Assembly: GCF_013373865.1 (NCBI RefSeq)
Contig: NC_050475.1
Span: forward strand, 17,034,358-17,098,357
Direction of reading: 5' to 3'
DNA from: Monomorium pharaonis
Lineage: Eukaryota > Arthropoda > Insecta > Hymenoptera > Formicidae
DNA: 64,000 nt
This document shows, piece after piece, positions 22,565-34,355 of this stretch. A program made the translations under genes and the position numbers. Under the pieces are notes generated by a model. That model was not told where the DNA came from. It was given only the letters and a program-made list of their open reading frames with translations, and did not search any database. Each line of letters starts with the position of its first letter. Position 1 is the first letter of the stretch.

Positions 22565-25500
22565 ACATGGATAATGCATCTACATCTGTGCTCATCTAAA
22601 TCAGAGCTATAAACTGTCTATGCGTAAATCCGTTTTTCATACATCTCAACCTATCTCGTTAGCATGATACTAATGTGCTATGTGCACGAGATTTCGGCCC
22701 TCTTTTTTTTATATACGAGAAAATTTCTCTTCAATTGCAATCCTACTCAAACAAGTTTCGTCTGGATATTGTCGTATCTAATTAACTGTATTTCGATGAC
22801 AATTATTATAAATTCTGAAAATAAATAAATAAAATAAAAATTAGTTGCAATTTAATTTAAAAAATTAATGAAATTAAAATAAACTATAGTTAGAATTTAG
22901 AGAGATATAAATTGAATGAAAATCAATTGATGCAACAATTATATTTATTCAAGAAAAGCAAATATTAAATGTTTTGTTAGTGTTCGCTATACACTCAAAA
23001 AAAAGATCTACTTCAACAAAAATTATATGTGCGTAAAATCTAGCTGAGATAGATAAAAAATTAGCAAATACTGTGATATGTATATGTATTGCACTTAATC
23101 AATCTAGCTGTTAGAAGTAGAATTGTCAAATTTTATACGGGACAGCCAAAATTCTGACTAATACAAAATTAGCGATACATTTTGATTGTGATATCAAAAA
23201 ATATGTCTACATCAAATATGTCAGCAAAAATTTTTTTGGGGTGTATATATATGTGGCTGTATATGTGTGCGTGTGTATAATTAATGTATAATTGTATATA
23301 TAATTAATAATGTTAAATAATGTATATAAAATTAACATAAAAAAAATACGCAAAAAAATCGACATAACTTATATAAAAATGACAAAATTATATTATTTCG
23401 TATAATATAAAAAGTACATTTCCGAAAAGTACATTTTAGAACTAAAATGTATGTAACTAATGTAAAAAAATTTATGTAACTTTATATCTAATTATTTATA
23501 CTTAGATATTCAATATTTTATTACTAATCGATAAGTTGTGCAAAGTGCAACACTTTTGCAAATATTTTTTTAATTTACAGATATTTAAAAACCTTCGATA
23601 AATTTCTTTTTTTATTTCTTTTCCTATGTTATTTCTTGTTTTTTTGCTTTGAATCATTAAAAATTAAATAAATATAAAGAAATTGTTTTTTTTTAATTGA
23701 AGTAATACGCAAAACATTTATAAATAATTAATAAATTATATATTGATTAGTATTATGAAAGAAAAATTTAAATATTTATATCTAAGCGTAAAAATGTATA
23801 TAGATAAAAATTTGATCTTATAGTTTCCCATACTTGATAAATTTTTGCATGCTTTCCTCTATTTATGTCAAATTTAGGTCAGCTGATAAGTGCATAGAGA
23901 TAATGCTTGCTTCTAAGAATATATTTAAAACAACATGTTAAGTTTGTTTCCATAATAACTTTAACCGCTATATGTATCAGTAATTAAGGAATATTTATCG
24001 AAATAAAAATATGTAATCTAGTGAATAATTCTTTTAATATTAAAATTTAAATTAATGATAAATATCAGTTATATTACTATTTACGATATTAAAATCGTTA
24101 CAGAAAGATAAGAAAATCTATAATATTTATCATTTCGTTAATAAAATTATTTATATATTTACAAATGTTAAATCACAGAATTCCTAAAACTATTTTTACT
24201 TTAGAAGAAGCCGGGGCTAAGACTCCCCTAAGATTTTTAGGTCATATCTTGTTTAAAATAAAATAGATATAAATAAATAGAATACCATTAAGTTATTGCC
24301 CGGCGCAACTTTTTACGAAATAATTAACGGTATAGTACCTATTAGTTCTGAAATATAATAAAAATACTGATCTCTTCGTTAAACCAATTAAGTCTCTGAG
24401 TGGAGCGAAGTTACGTCAACTACAATCAAATCAAATTAAATAAAAATTTAGTCTGTTTAACAATTTCATGTAAGAGTTTCAACTAAAAAAATTAATTAAA
24501 AGTAAAAAGTTAAAACAACTAAAGTATAGTAATATAGACATTATAGATATTATTTCAAATACAAAAAAAATGTTGATCTAACTGCGTTGAATTGATCGAT
24601 TACTGTTACAGAGTTAAAATTACTCATATTATTGTAGAAGATAATGTTTATTAAAGAAATAAGAATAAATCTTACAAACTCGGACAGCGCTTTTAACAAC
24701 TTTCAATTCGCAAATCGTTGTTCGAAACTAACAGAATTCTTAATTTATTTTCTATTCTCGCGACTTGACTCTGGGAATATCCGCTTGTCTCGCTCGAAAA
24801 TTCTTTTGCAAGCTTCATTTTTTTAAAACAAACGAAAATACTCGCACACCATTCGCTGCCGAATTCTCGCGTGTTCGTACACATTATACTTTTTACATTA
24901 TGAGTAATTTTGGTTAATCAATTAATTCAACACAGTCTTTGTCCTTTTTTAATATAGCTCTATTTTCAGTTTATTTGACACAATAAAATGTAACAAAAAC
25001 ATAAAAATTATGTTGCAAGAATCAAAGTAGCTAGTTTGCGATATACAACTCCGGAATTACGTTCATTTAATTCAATTTTAGTTGCTAAGACTGATATTTT
25101 TTTATAGTGTGCAGTCGTGCTTCGTCGCGTAATACGACGAATCACCTTCAAAAATCTTTAAACGTTGAAAAAAATACTTCCTATATGTCAAAAAATGCAA
25201 AAAAAATGCAAAATAGAGGGTCGGTTTTACCTCGATTTTTGGAAGTCGCAGTGATTTAGATCACTGGATAATCTTGCCTCAACTGTCCAGATCACTACAT
25301 TATCTTACCTCAACCAGCCGGACTGCTCAAACGCTTTGATGCGATTCTAAAAACTTTTAATTTTCGTGAATTTTTTACTTGAAAACGATACGTTTAATAA
25401 AAAACATCACAGAACATTACTTTTGTTAACGATTTTTCGTAGCTCAATAACAATTATGTAAAAAGTTATGTAATGTAACGCTGGGTTTGACACGGTATAT

Positions 25501-25900
25501 ATAAAAAAATATTTTCCTTAATTTGAAGTAGCAGAGATAAACGAGAGCCGATAAAATCTCGATAATCGGTAGTGAACATGCGCTCCGCGCACCTCGATGA
25601 TAATTCAGCGAAAATTATAATTTTCCTTAGCTTGGTGGAGTCGAATTGACTCTTACATCATTCTACATACGATTCTAGATATAGAAAAAAAATTTTGTTA
25701 TAATTTTCAAAGCGGCAGGTCGTCGGGGGAATGCTTCAAAACTACAGAGTTTAGAGATGTAATGTTTTTGCTAATGAAACATCGAGTGAAAAACTAATTT
25801 TTCCGAATCGGTCAGTTGCTTTTCTTTCTTAATAGATGTAACAAGTCTATTTTCATTCATTTTCAACATTCTTATGAAGTGAAAACTGATTGAAGACGAA
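22565..25900. other. 3' flank of Gag unit 1 and AT-rich spacer
   Basis: No gene recognised. The part up to about 24160 is duplicated after Gag unit 3. Around 24200-24420 a less AT-rich piece and around 25100-25340 two similar phrases containing GATCACT occur. Neither could be assigned. Short frames at 24644-24884 are not convincing. Confidence 0.4.
22993..23246. mobile_element. MITE-like element with ACACTCAAAAAAA ends
   Basis: The left end ACACTCAAAAAAAAGATCTA pairs roughly with the right end TTTTTTTGGGGTGT. About 254 bp, no coding capacity, in the 3' flank of Gag unit 1. Confidence 0.4.
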
Positions 25901-26484
25901 ATTTTATTTTGTCGGGGGTCTCGCGTGTGTTTCGCCCCTGGATTTTCGATATCGCGGGCAGGTTATCACGGGCAGCTTCATAACCGTAGGAGACTAGTTT
26001 CGTCCGCCGAGCTGTAAACATTGTATACCTGTTGCTCCCGTCATTATCTGATTATCTTAGTATCTACTTTCATTTTCCGTTCTTCTTTCATCGACTGTGT
26101 TCTTTACTCCTAGTCTCTCATAATTCTATTTATCTGTTCAGTGCGCGGTACTTCTTGCTTGTGCGTGATAGTGAGTTTGTTTAATTACTGTTAATGATAG
26201 CGAGGTGCGGCGGGCGTGGCAGTCCACGTGCGTTTAAATTATATTTGCGTGCGTTTAAACTAAATCATTCCACGAGTGTTTCCTCTGCGTTCATCCGCTG
26301 TGTACATTTGCCGTCGATCGTTGCAGTCTGTCGACTGTAATATTATATACCGTGGTAATATATTATAATATGTACAGCGTCTTCTAGTATACCGGCATTA
26401 ACAGTTATTTTAAACTTAGTCCGTTGCCATTTTGTTTTGTCTATAACTTGTTTATAATAATTATTTTTGTTTGCCACTCTAAGT

Positions 26485-27729
26485 ATGAGTCCGGTACGAC
26501 AGTGTTTTAACTGTAAGAAATTTATTCCGCGCTCCGGAATCTGTACTGTCTGTAAAACCGATAACAATACGTATTACGACAATTGCGATTCTGATGACGA
26601 CTCCATGATCTGCATGCCTGCCGTCTCTAAGGCTGCCGTTGCGTCTCGGGCTGCCGTTTCATCTCGGACCGCCACTACATCCTGGACTGCTCGTGACGCG
26701 GTTTCTTCAGCGGCGGCAACCGCTCCTGGAATTGCGTCTGCCCTCTCAGATTTGCGGGTCACTCTGGCTTCCCTGTCGTCCGGAATGTCATCCTTGAACA
26801 CTAGAACAGCCGGGCTCGAGTCTAGATTGGAGGTGGTTGATAAGAGCGAAAATAAGATCAAGGCCATGGATGCTCGAGTTATCGGTCTCGAAACGGCTTT
26901 GCGACGGCTTGATGACGTGGAGAGGGCGGTGGACCGTCTAGCTTCTCTGTCGTCTGGAATATCATCCTTGGACACTAGAACTGCCGGGCTCGAGTCTAGA
27001 TTGGAGGTGGTTGACAAGAGCGAATGTAAGATCAAGGCCATAGATGCTCGAGTTATCGGTCTCGAAACGGCTTTGCGACGGGTTGATGACGTGGAGAGGG
27101 CGGTGGACCGTCTGGCTTCCCTATCGTCCGGAATATCATCCTTGAACACTAGAACTGCCAGACTCGAATCTAGGTTGGAGGTGGTTGACAGGATTGAATA
27201 TAATAAGATCGAGGCCATGGATGCTCGAGTTATCGATCTCGAAACGGCTTTGCAACGGCTTGATGACGTAGAGAGGGCAGTGGACCGTCTAGCTTCCCTG
27301 TCGTCCGGAATATCATCCTTGGACACTAAAACTGCCGGGTTCGAGTCTAGGTTGGAGGTGATTGACAGGATCGAATATAAGATTGAGGCCATGGATGCTC
27401 GAGTTATCGGCCTCGAAACGGCTTTGCGACAGCTTAGTGACGTAGAGAAGGCGATGGATCGTTTTAATGACGTGACCGAAGACCTGTCTGCTAAGATGGG
27501 AGTTGTGGAGGCTCGGCATCGTGATGTAGAGGAGCATTGCCATCGTCTGGAGGACGCTATGGTCTCTCGCGCGGGTGCTTTCTCCTGCGATTCCCCGCCT
27601 TCCGACAGCTTTGCTGCTCGGGTTGCGCAGATTAAGAACAATCGCAGAGATCAAGAGTTGATAATTTTCGGGATGATCATCGGGCTATCAGGCAGCCTGA
27701 TATTTTGGAGATTAGTGAAACATGGCTGA
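26485..27729 (+). CDS. LINE ORF1 with N-terminal Cys motif and four 58-residue coiled-coil repeats
   Basis: From the ATG at 26485 the frame encodes 414 codons. The N-terminus carries CFNCKKFIPRSGICTVC, a four-cysteine zinc-binding motif. An Ala/Ser-rich segment follows, then four tandem repeats of 58 residues starting at 26767, 26941, 27115 and 27292 (174, 174 and 177 nt apart). Each reads LASLSSGISSL, LESRLEVVD and ARVIGLETAL, a heptad-like pattern expected to form a coiled coil for trimerisation. The last 30 or so residues run into out-of-frame ORF2 sequence, so the original ORF1 end is lost. Such proteins bind element RNA in the cytoplasm. I do not assign the exact clade. Confidence 0.7.
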   Translation: MSPVRQCFNCKKFIPRSGICTVCKTDNNTYYDNCDSDDDSMICMPAVSKAAVASRAAVSSRTATTSWTARDAVSSAAATAPGIASALSDLRVTLASLSSGMSSLNTRTAGLESRLEVVDKSENKIKAMDARVIGLETALRRLDDVERAVDRLASLSSGISSLDTRTAGLESRLEVVDKSECKIKAIDARVIGLETALRRVDDVERAVDRLASLSSGISSLNTRTARLESRLEVVDRIEYNKIEAMDARVIDLETALQRLDDVERAVDRLASLSSGISSLDTKTAGFESRLEVIDRIEYKIEAMDARVIGLETALRQLSDVEKAMDRFNDVTEDLSAKMGVVEARHRDVEEHCHRLEDAMVSRAGAFSCDSPPSDSFAARVAQIKNNRRDQELIIFGMIIGLSGSLIFWRLVKHG

Positions 27730-29004
27730 GGGATGATGTTCACTCTGATGCTCTCGCATTCGCTGGTTATACTGTCGCTCGATCTGACAGATTATTCGGA
27801 TCTCGACTTATTTATCAGTAATTCATTTTCCTGCTCCTCCTTTACTCCTCCTAGTGCACCTCCTTCTCCGGGCTCCCTGGTGAACATAGTAGGCGTTTTT
27901 TTCAGGGTGTGACAGAGGCGCGCGGCTGTCTTTTGCGTTTATCGCCCACCTCGTCCGCCGATCTCGATTTTATTGAGACCTGTCTGACAAATGCTGCCTG
28001 CAGTGTTGACGTCTTTTCTATTAGTGATCATTTTCCAGTTTTTGCTGATCTACGGCTGTGTGCGCCGGCTCGTCGGGCGAATACTTGTCTCTCTCGCAAT
28101 CTGAAGACAATTCATCTCGATGCGATCGAGAACGAGCTGGCCAGAATCGACTAATCATCTTTGTATCATATGACGTGCATTGAGTCGATGGCACTACATT
28201 TTACGCGGACGCTCCTCTCTGTCTTCGATCGCCTCGCGCTAGTTGTCGTTCAGCGTGCGTCCCAGTCTCCTGCGCCGTTGCTGAATACAGCTGTTAGGAA
28301 ACTTGTTGCGCTAAAGTCTCGTACTCTTGCTAAATACAGGGGGACTCAATCCGCGACCGATCTGCGGCGATACAAGGATCTTAGAAATTGTGCGACTTCT
28401 GCTATCCGACGCGAAAAGAAGTCATTCCTAGCTAATCCTCTGTCCGTCAAATCACCACTCCAATTCTGAAGGAATCTTTGTCTTCTAGGAGCCACATCTC
28501 TTTCCTCTCCTTTCTCTTCAGCATTACCACAGCACTTCCTCAATCCTTCTCTTCTCAATGATCACTTTATTGATTCTCTTTCTGACTCCTCTTCATGCGC
28601 GGCTTTAACTTCAATCCCCTCGCTCACTCCCTCTTCCGATACCTTTACTTTCACCCCGGTGTCCGCAAATATGATCACATTTCTCCATTATTTCGCGTTT
28701 CGGGTTGATTGCAAATCCGACAGCGTTATGTTTTACATGTTGTCTTGTATTTCATCTTCTTCGTCATGATACTCCTTCATATCTACGTCGTCTTTTGTGT
28801 TTTAACGAGTTGCATCTAAATAATACTCCCGACACCCGTTACCCTGACTCTTTAGCTTTTCTTCTCCATCGTTCCGCGAAATTTGAAGCCGCAATTTCAT
28901 ATACTGCCATCAAGTATTTCAATGTGCTTCCTTCATTTATTAAGTCTTCCCTTTTCTTTTTCTCTTTTCGCTCGGCGGCCATGAATTACATTTCATCTAT
29001 CTGA
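27673..29004 (+). pseudogene. Remnants of LINE ORF2 (endonuclease, linker, C-terminus)
   Basis: An ISETWLRDD segment near 27710 is the conserved DxxxxSETWL-type block of the AP-like endonuclease. SISDHFPVFADL near 28015-28055 is the C-terminal endonuclease SDH motif. The frame then breaks. 28161-28469 matches the Arg/Lys-rich linker before the reverse transcriptase, and 28705-29004 reads like the tail end of such proteins (HRSAKFEAAISYTAIKYFN). The polymerase domain with its YxDD motif is not present. Several frameshifts and deletions separate the pieces. Confidence 0.75.
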
Positions 29005-29702
29005 TTCTCCCGCCGCAGGTTAGGTTGCGACTTTCTTTCGTTGTCTCTTTATGCACTGTTGTGCACTCTTTGCTTTAATGCCAGCGTTATCCTAAGGGTT
29101 TATGTATGGTCTAAAGAAATATATATATGTATGTATAACATTACACATTAGTTGATTGTAGCCGTAGATATAGCACAGTAGCTGACCTATAGTTATTATG
29201 TAATGTACCACGATTACTTGTAACTCGTATTAATTGTTAGACTTTCTTTATGCTTTTCGGGTGGGCATTGTAGGAGCAGTCATGCTGACGCTCCACCTTT
29301 TGTATGTTTTACATATGATTTTGTATTTGCTGTTGTATATACTGTAATCTACTACACAATAAATTAAAATTAAAAATTAAATTAAATTTGATTTATTTCA
29401 AATATATTTCAAATTTATCTTAAATTTATTTCGGGTCCATTTTAAATTTTCTTTCTACGAATTATTTGCTTCGCGAATTCAATTCTTATAACTGCTCTTT
29501 TGATTTCATCTTTCTCGAACTATCTTTTAAGATGCATTATCGCTATTTTTTTTTTTTTTTAATTAATATGATAACGTGATTAATTACTTTATTGAATGTT
29601 CTTCGTGAATCGACAATCAAAAGTGCTCAATCATTCCTTTACATAGTACTTGTAGACTACTCTGTGCAAGTATTAAATTTTATGTAGCTTCAATCTTCTG
29701 CC

Positions 29703-30338
29703 ATGTCCAATCCAAGTTTTGATTCGATTATCCTAATAAAAGCAGTCACTAAAAATCTTAACGGTATTAAAAAAATATCTCAAATTGACGACCGCATTAA
29801 GGAATTGGAGACAAAGTGAGATAAATTCAAAAGTAAGCCCTATGAACTAATTGGGATGAATACGAAGGAGACTAGAAATCACCCCTATTTTACTAATGAT
29901 TTTTACAAGAAATGTGAAGAAAAATATTTCTATGCGAAATACAAAATACAGAATGTTCGCACAGAAATAGAAGGCCCAAGTACGTATGCTGATACCAATA
30001 TTACTCAATCTTTACCAGAGGAAATATCTCTGCCGAAATTCTCTGGAAATTATCACGAGTAGTTTTTTCGCGATCAATTTAAATCAAAGATGAAAGAAAG
30101 CTTTGATATTCTTCCCGCCGACAAGTTAAACTGTTTCAAAAATAATGTCACTGGCAAAGCGAAACAATTTCTATTAACTCTGTCCGCAGAATCTAGCTAT
30201 TTCAATGACACTTGGAAAACTTTCGCCTCACGCTACAATGAAAAACACTTTTACATTAGTGAATGTTTTGATGAGCTATTTAATGTGTTGTATACATCAT
30301 CCGAAAATGTCATAAAGTTAACTGCAATCAAAGAATTC
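29703..30338 (+). pseudogene. Broken BEL/Pao-type Gag, unit 2
   Basis: Begins MSNPSFDSI like the other copies but has a small internal deletion, two in-frame stops (about 29817 and 30060) and a further indel. It ends abruptly at about 30338, where the leader of unit 3 begins, so the zinc-knuckle region is absent. ISLPKFSGNYHE and VTGKAKQFL are still readable. Its leader upstream (29400-29700) is colinear with that of unit 1. Confidence 0.85.
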
Positions 30339-31055
30339 ACATATGCTTTCTTTTACTACAATCACTCTTTTGATTGGCTGTTGCAGAAAATGCTACGTTG
30401 ACGCAACTCAAAAAATTGAAATTGACTAACTTTTTGCGTGTTTTGCAGCTGCGTAACCTTTGCGATTAAAAATTTGTCACATTGTGGCTTGTGTTTTTTT
30501 ACGTTTGTGTTTACCGTAGATCTTGCTTTAGCCGTTTTATCAATCGTTCTTATCACTTTTTTATAATTTTGTACTACTTTACGATAAACCCATCCTTAGT
30601 TTCTTAGATAATGCGAGTATTTTTTTTACATAAGCTTAACTGTTTATTTATTGTCTTACTTCTTAGATAGAAACATATTAGAATTATTAAACATATTCTA
30701 TATTATTTTTACAACGTTTCTTTAAACTAAATTAATTTCTAATATATTTCAGATTTATCTTAAGTTTATCTCGGATCCTTTTGAGTTTTCTCTCCATGAA
30801 TTATTTGCTTCGCAATTTTAATCCATAAATGCTCTTTTGATCTTATCTCATCTTTATTTTCACGAACATTCTTTTAAGCATTATCGCTATTTTGTTCGTA
30901 ATTAATTATATGATAACGTGATTACCTTATTGAATGTTCTTCGTAAATTGGCAGTCAAAAGTGCTCGTTCGTATCGATCATTCCTTTACATAGTGCTGGA
31001 CCAGCTGGACTACTCTGTGCACGTATTAGATTTTAACTCGCTTCAATCTTTCGTC

Positions 31056-32336
31056 ATGTCCAATCCAAGTTTCGATTTGATTGTCAGGCAACAGTATGAG
31101 TTATATCGTCGAATCTGTGGAGCTACTAAAAATCTTTATGAAATTGAGAAAATATCTCAAATTGACGACCGCATTAAGGCATTGGAGACAAAGTGGGATA
31201 AATTTTAAAGTAAGCACGATGAACTAATTGGAATGAAAACGGAGGCGACTGAAAAGCACTCCTACTTTACTGACGATCTTTACAAGGCATGCGAGGAAGA
31301 ATATTTCGATGCAAACACCGTAATGCAGGATGTTCGCACACGAATAGAAGGCGCGAGTACACATGCTAACATCAAAATTACTCGACCTTCACTAAAGGAA
31401 ATATCTCTGCCGAAATTCTCTGGAAATTATCACGAGTGGTCTTTCTTTCACGATCAATTTGAATCAAAGGTGAATAGAAACTCTGATATTTCTCCCACCG
31501 ACAAGTTAAACTATTTGAAAAATAATGTCACTGGCAAAGCGAAACAATTTCTATCAACTTTATCCGAAAATCCTGACTATTGGTCTCGCACTTGGAATAC
31601 CTTCATTTCACGCTACCATAATAAACGCTTTAACATCAGTGCCTATTTCGATCAGCTATTTGGTCTATTTCCATTAAATTATAAATCACCTGAAGATCTC
31701 AAGGAGTTAATTACAACAATCAAAGAATCGCTCTACGAGTTCAAAACTCTCAATATTTCTGTTGATTTATGGGATCTCTTTATGGTATATTTCGCATCTT
31801 ATAACTTGGATCCGGAATTCCGTGAGGCCTGGGACCTACACCAGGATAAATCTATTGAGCTTGCGACTTTTTCTCAGTTTAAAAAATTTTTGGACGGATG
31901 GATAAAAAATCTAGAAGTGGTTAAAGCCACTAGTCAACAATCTTATGAATCGGAACGTCCTATTGTCAAACCGGCTTCGCGAATTAAATGCCGATGTTGT
32001 GATAGCAATGCTCATTATATTACATCGTGCCCGAATTTCTACGCAATGTCGATTAACGAGCGACATGAGTTTATAAAGACAAATTACCTGTGTTTCATCT
32101 GTTTACGAATTCACAAATACAAAAACTGCTACTGGCCTAAACTATGTCAACGATGTCGTTCGGACAGTCATCATACACTGCTTCATAACCCGAACTTGCA
32201 CGGCGATCTTGACACTAAAACTGGCGAGTCATCGAATTCTATTCAGAAGGAAGAGATTTCATTGCAGTCTCAAGAATCAACATCACGCAAACGCATCTTG
32301 CCTCCTTCGAACTCAGAACTTGCACGCAAACGATAA
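31056..32336 (+). pseudogene. BEL/Pao-type Gag, unit 3, full-length except for one in-frame stop
   Basis: From the ATG at 31056 the frame aligns with unit 1 throughout, but codon 51 (31206-31208) is TAA; from 31233 the same frame is open for 367 codons. The capsid-region marker ISLPKFSGNYHEW, the CX2CX4HX4C knuckle (CRCCDSNAHYITSC) and the HHTLLHNP end are all present. Like unit 1 it ends soon after with PSNSELARKR, with no protease or pol region. It may be a recent pseudogene, or be expressed from the downstream ATG at 31233 lacking the first 59 residues. Confidence 0.75.
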
Positions 32337-32857
32337 CGACATTTGATGCTAGTTAGAATGAATGATTTTCAAAAGTTAACATAGCATTATTAAATTTATA
32401 ACTTTACATTGAATTATACTGTGTAATATTATTGTTATTTGAATAATACTACTGTTTCAAACCTTTACGTATATATCTCTACAATTTTAAAACAATTAAT
32501 TTCTTGATATACATTCTCCAAACAATATTCTCCGAACTCTGCGCATTTATAGAAGTTCTCTTCAATTTGTAAGGGGCCCGCAGGATAGCTGATAATTCAG
32601 AACATTGACAATTTACAATATCAAAATTTTATATATATCTAAAAAGTTACTTATTTTCAGAATATATTAAACTTGAATAGGTTACAAGAACAAAAACAGG
32701 AAGAGTAATCCTCATTTTTGTTAACCATATTATTAATCCGAAAAAAGATTTTGCAATATTGAATGGAATAAAAATTATTAAAATTATTAGTTGTAATTGA
32801 TAAAAAATGAATAGAAGATTTCAGAGAAATAGATATAAATTGAATAAAAATCAACTT

Positions 32858-33224
32858 CCCAGATAGCCAAGCGAGATTGAGCATATCGGGCAAATTAATG
32901 CACTGCATGTATGTTGTGAACTTGCCCACAATTTGCTGTCATTGTAATTTAACGTGGAACAAAGTTAGCATCAGGAGGGCAAATAACTTTCATTAGCTTA
33001 TGAAATTTTAAGTGCATGCATTGAGGAATAATAAACTTATCACATTGACAGAAAATTGTGCATGCATGTTGACAACTTGCTGTCAGTTTGTTGAATTCTA
33101 ACGAAGAATTTTACATGATGTCAGAACAATAGACAGTTTGGGGAAACACTTTGGCTTTAGTTTAATGAAATTAATAGGGAATAAGTGACAGCAAAGTGAC
33201 GTTACCTTCATTTGGCTATCTGGG
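32858..33224. mobile_element. 367-bp element with CCCAGATAGCCA inverted ends
   Basis: Starts CCCAGATAGCCAA and ends TTGGCTATCTGGG, a 13-bp perfect inverted repeat. The paralogous flank of Gag unit 1 (about 22935) lacks it, which confirms an insertion. No coding capacity. Confidence 0.8.
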
Positions 33225-34355
33225 TTATTGGTACAACACCCTGCTCAAGAAAAAAGATACAACATTATTCAAAATCAATGATAACTTATATACCTGTATC
33301 CAGTTCTATCAAGAGCTTTTCGAGCAATAATAAAATTTCTATCATGTTCAATCATGTTTGACCAGTTTTGTAATTCTATCATAATTATCTAATTATTTAT
33401 CACAACTATATCAGACACAACCTATCAGGTTGCATTCAGGATTTATAACAAAGGAAATTTCGTACTCAGTAATTATATAAGATTAATATGAAAACATAAT
33501 TTACTGATTATCATATGAATGTATATGAAAATCTACTTTGAAATTTACATCATAGTTTATGGGGACTATGTCATACAAATTCTATTAAGTTCTATCCGTC
33601 AAGAAAAACTTACGGAGATCTTAGATGACGAACAAACATTTACATTTTTATTTATATAGACTATTGTAAAAAAAAGTGTACAAAGGTAAAAATGTTGCAA
33701 ATATAGATAAAAATTTGATTTGTAGTTTCTCATACTTGATAAATTTTGCATGTCTTTCATCTTTTTATGTCAAATTTAGGTCAGCTGATAAAAGCGCATA
33801 AAGATAATGTGCAGATAATGCTCGCTTCTAAGAATATAATTAAAACAGTCATATTAAATAACTTTAACAGCTATTATATGTATTAGCAATTAAGGAATAT
33901 TTATCAAAATAAAAATATAATCTAGTAAATACTTATTTCCACATTAAAATATAAATTAAAGATAAATATCAGCTATATTACTATTTACAATATTAGAATC
34001 GCTAAAGAAAGATAAGAAAATCTATATTTATCACTTCGTGATAAAATCATTACATGTATAATTATAAATTACAAAAGAATTCCTAAAATAAATTTTATTT
34101 TATATGTAAATATATATACATAATTTTAAAATGCATTACGATTTTATGTAAGTATAATATATATGTGTAATAAAAAATAACAAATACACTTTATATACCA
34201 GAATAATTTTTATTACTTACACCATTCACAATATTGCCACATGTACGCGTATTATGTAAATATCATACATGTACATACACATGTATATACGTTTATGATG
34301 TACAGAAAAATTATTGATAATCGATTTTACCAATACTTAAATTATTGATAATAAT
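33225..34355. other. AT-rich spacer downstream of Ns1
   Basis: No gene. It contains the remaining duplicated flank of Gag unit 3 and TATA-rich runs at 34090-34310. The Ns1 polyadenylation site should lie here; AATAAA-like sequences on the minus strand are too common in this composition to choose one. Confidence 0.4.

Larger units (their letters stand above)
19706..24160. repeat. Gag unit 1 of a three-unit tandem duplication
   Basis: A 5' leader (from about 19706) matches the leader at 30339-30900 and in part 29400-29700. The Gag frame follows, and its 3' flank to about 24160 matches 32640-34060. The leader of this unit is interrupted by about 800 bp (20241-21050) absent from unit 3. Because both flanks are shared, the units look like segmental copies rather than separate insertions. 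Confidence 0.7.
25910..29387 (+). mobile_element. Decayed non-LTR retrotransposon (LINE, Jockey/CR1/R1-like)
   Basis: A sharp rise in GC content near 25910 marks the 5' UTR. ORF1 lies at 26485-27640. ORF2 fragments follow: endonuclease (27673-27822 and 27909-28100), linker (28161-28469) and the C-terminal tail (28705-29004). A 3' UTR ends in an AATTAAAATTAAAAATTAA tail at about 29387. The reverse transcriptase core is essentially missing, so the copy is internally deleted and cannot move by itself. It interrupts the leader of Gag unit 2. The exact 5' end is uncertain. Confidence 0.8.
30339..34060. repeat. Gag unit 3 of the tandem duplication
   Basis: The leader 30339-30900 matches 19735-20240 and 21060-21300. 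The Gag frame is at 31056-32336. The 3' flank from about 32640 to 34060 matches 22790-24160, for example the shared block TGTCAAATTTAGGTCAGCTG. It contains an extra element at 32858-33224. Confidence 0.7.

Noticed and set aside
26574..27641. 355-codon open frame on the minus strand
   Set aside because: It is antisense to the tandem-repeat region of LINE ORF1; the repeat periodicity (mostly a multiple of three) keeps the opposite strand open too. Composition (Ser/Arg/Ala repeats) has no known protein pattern.
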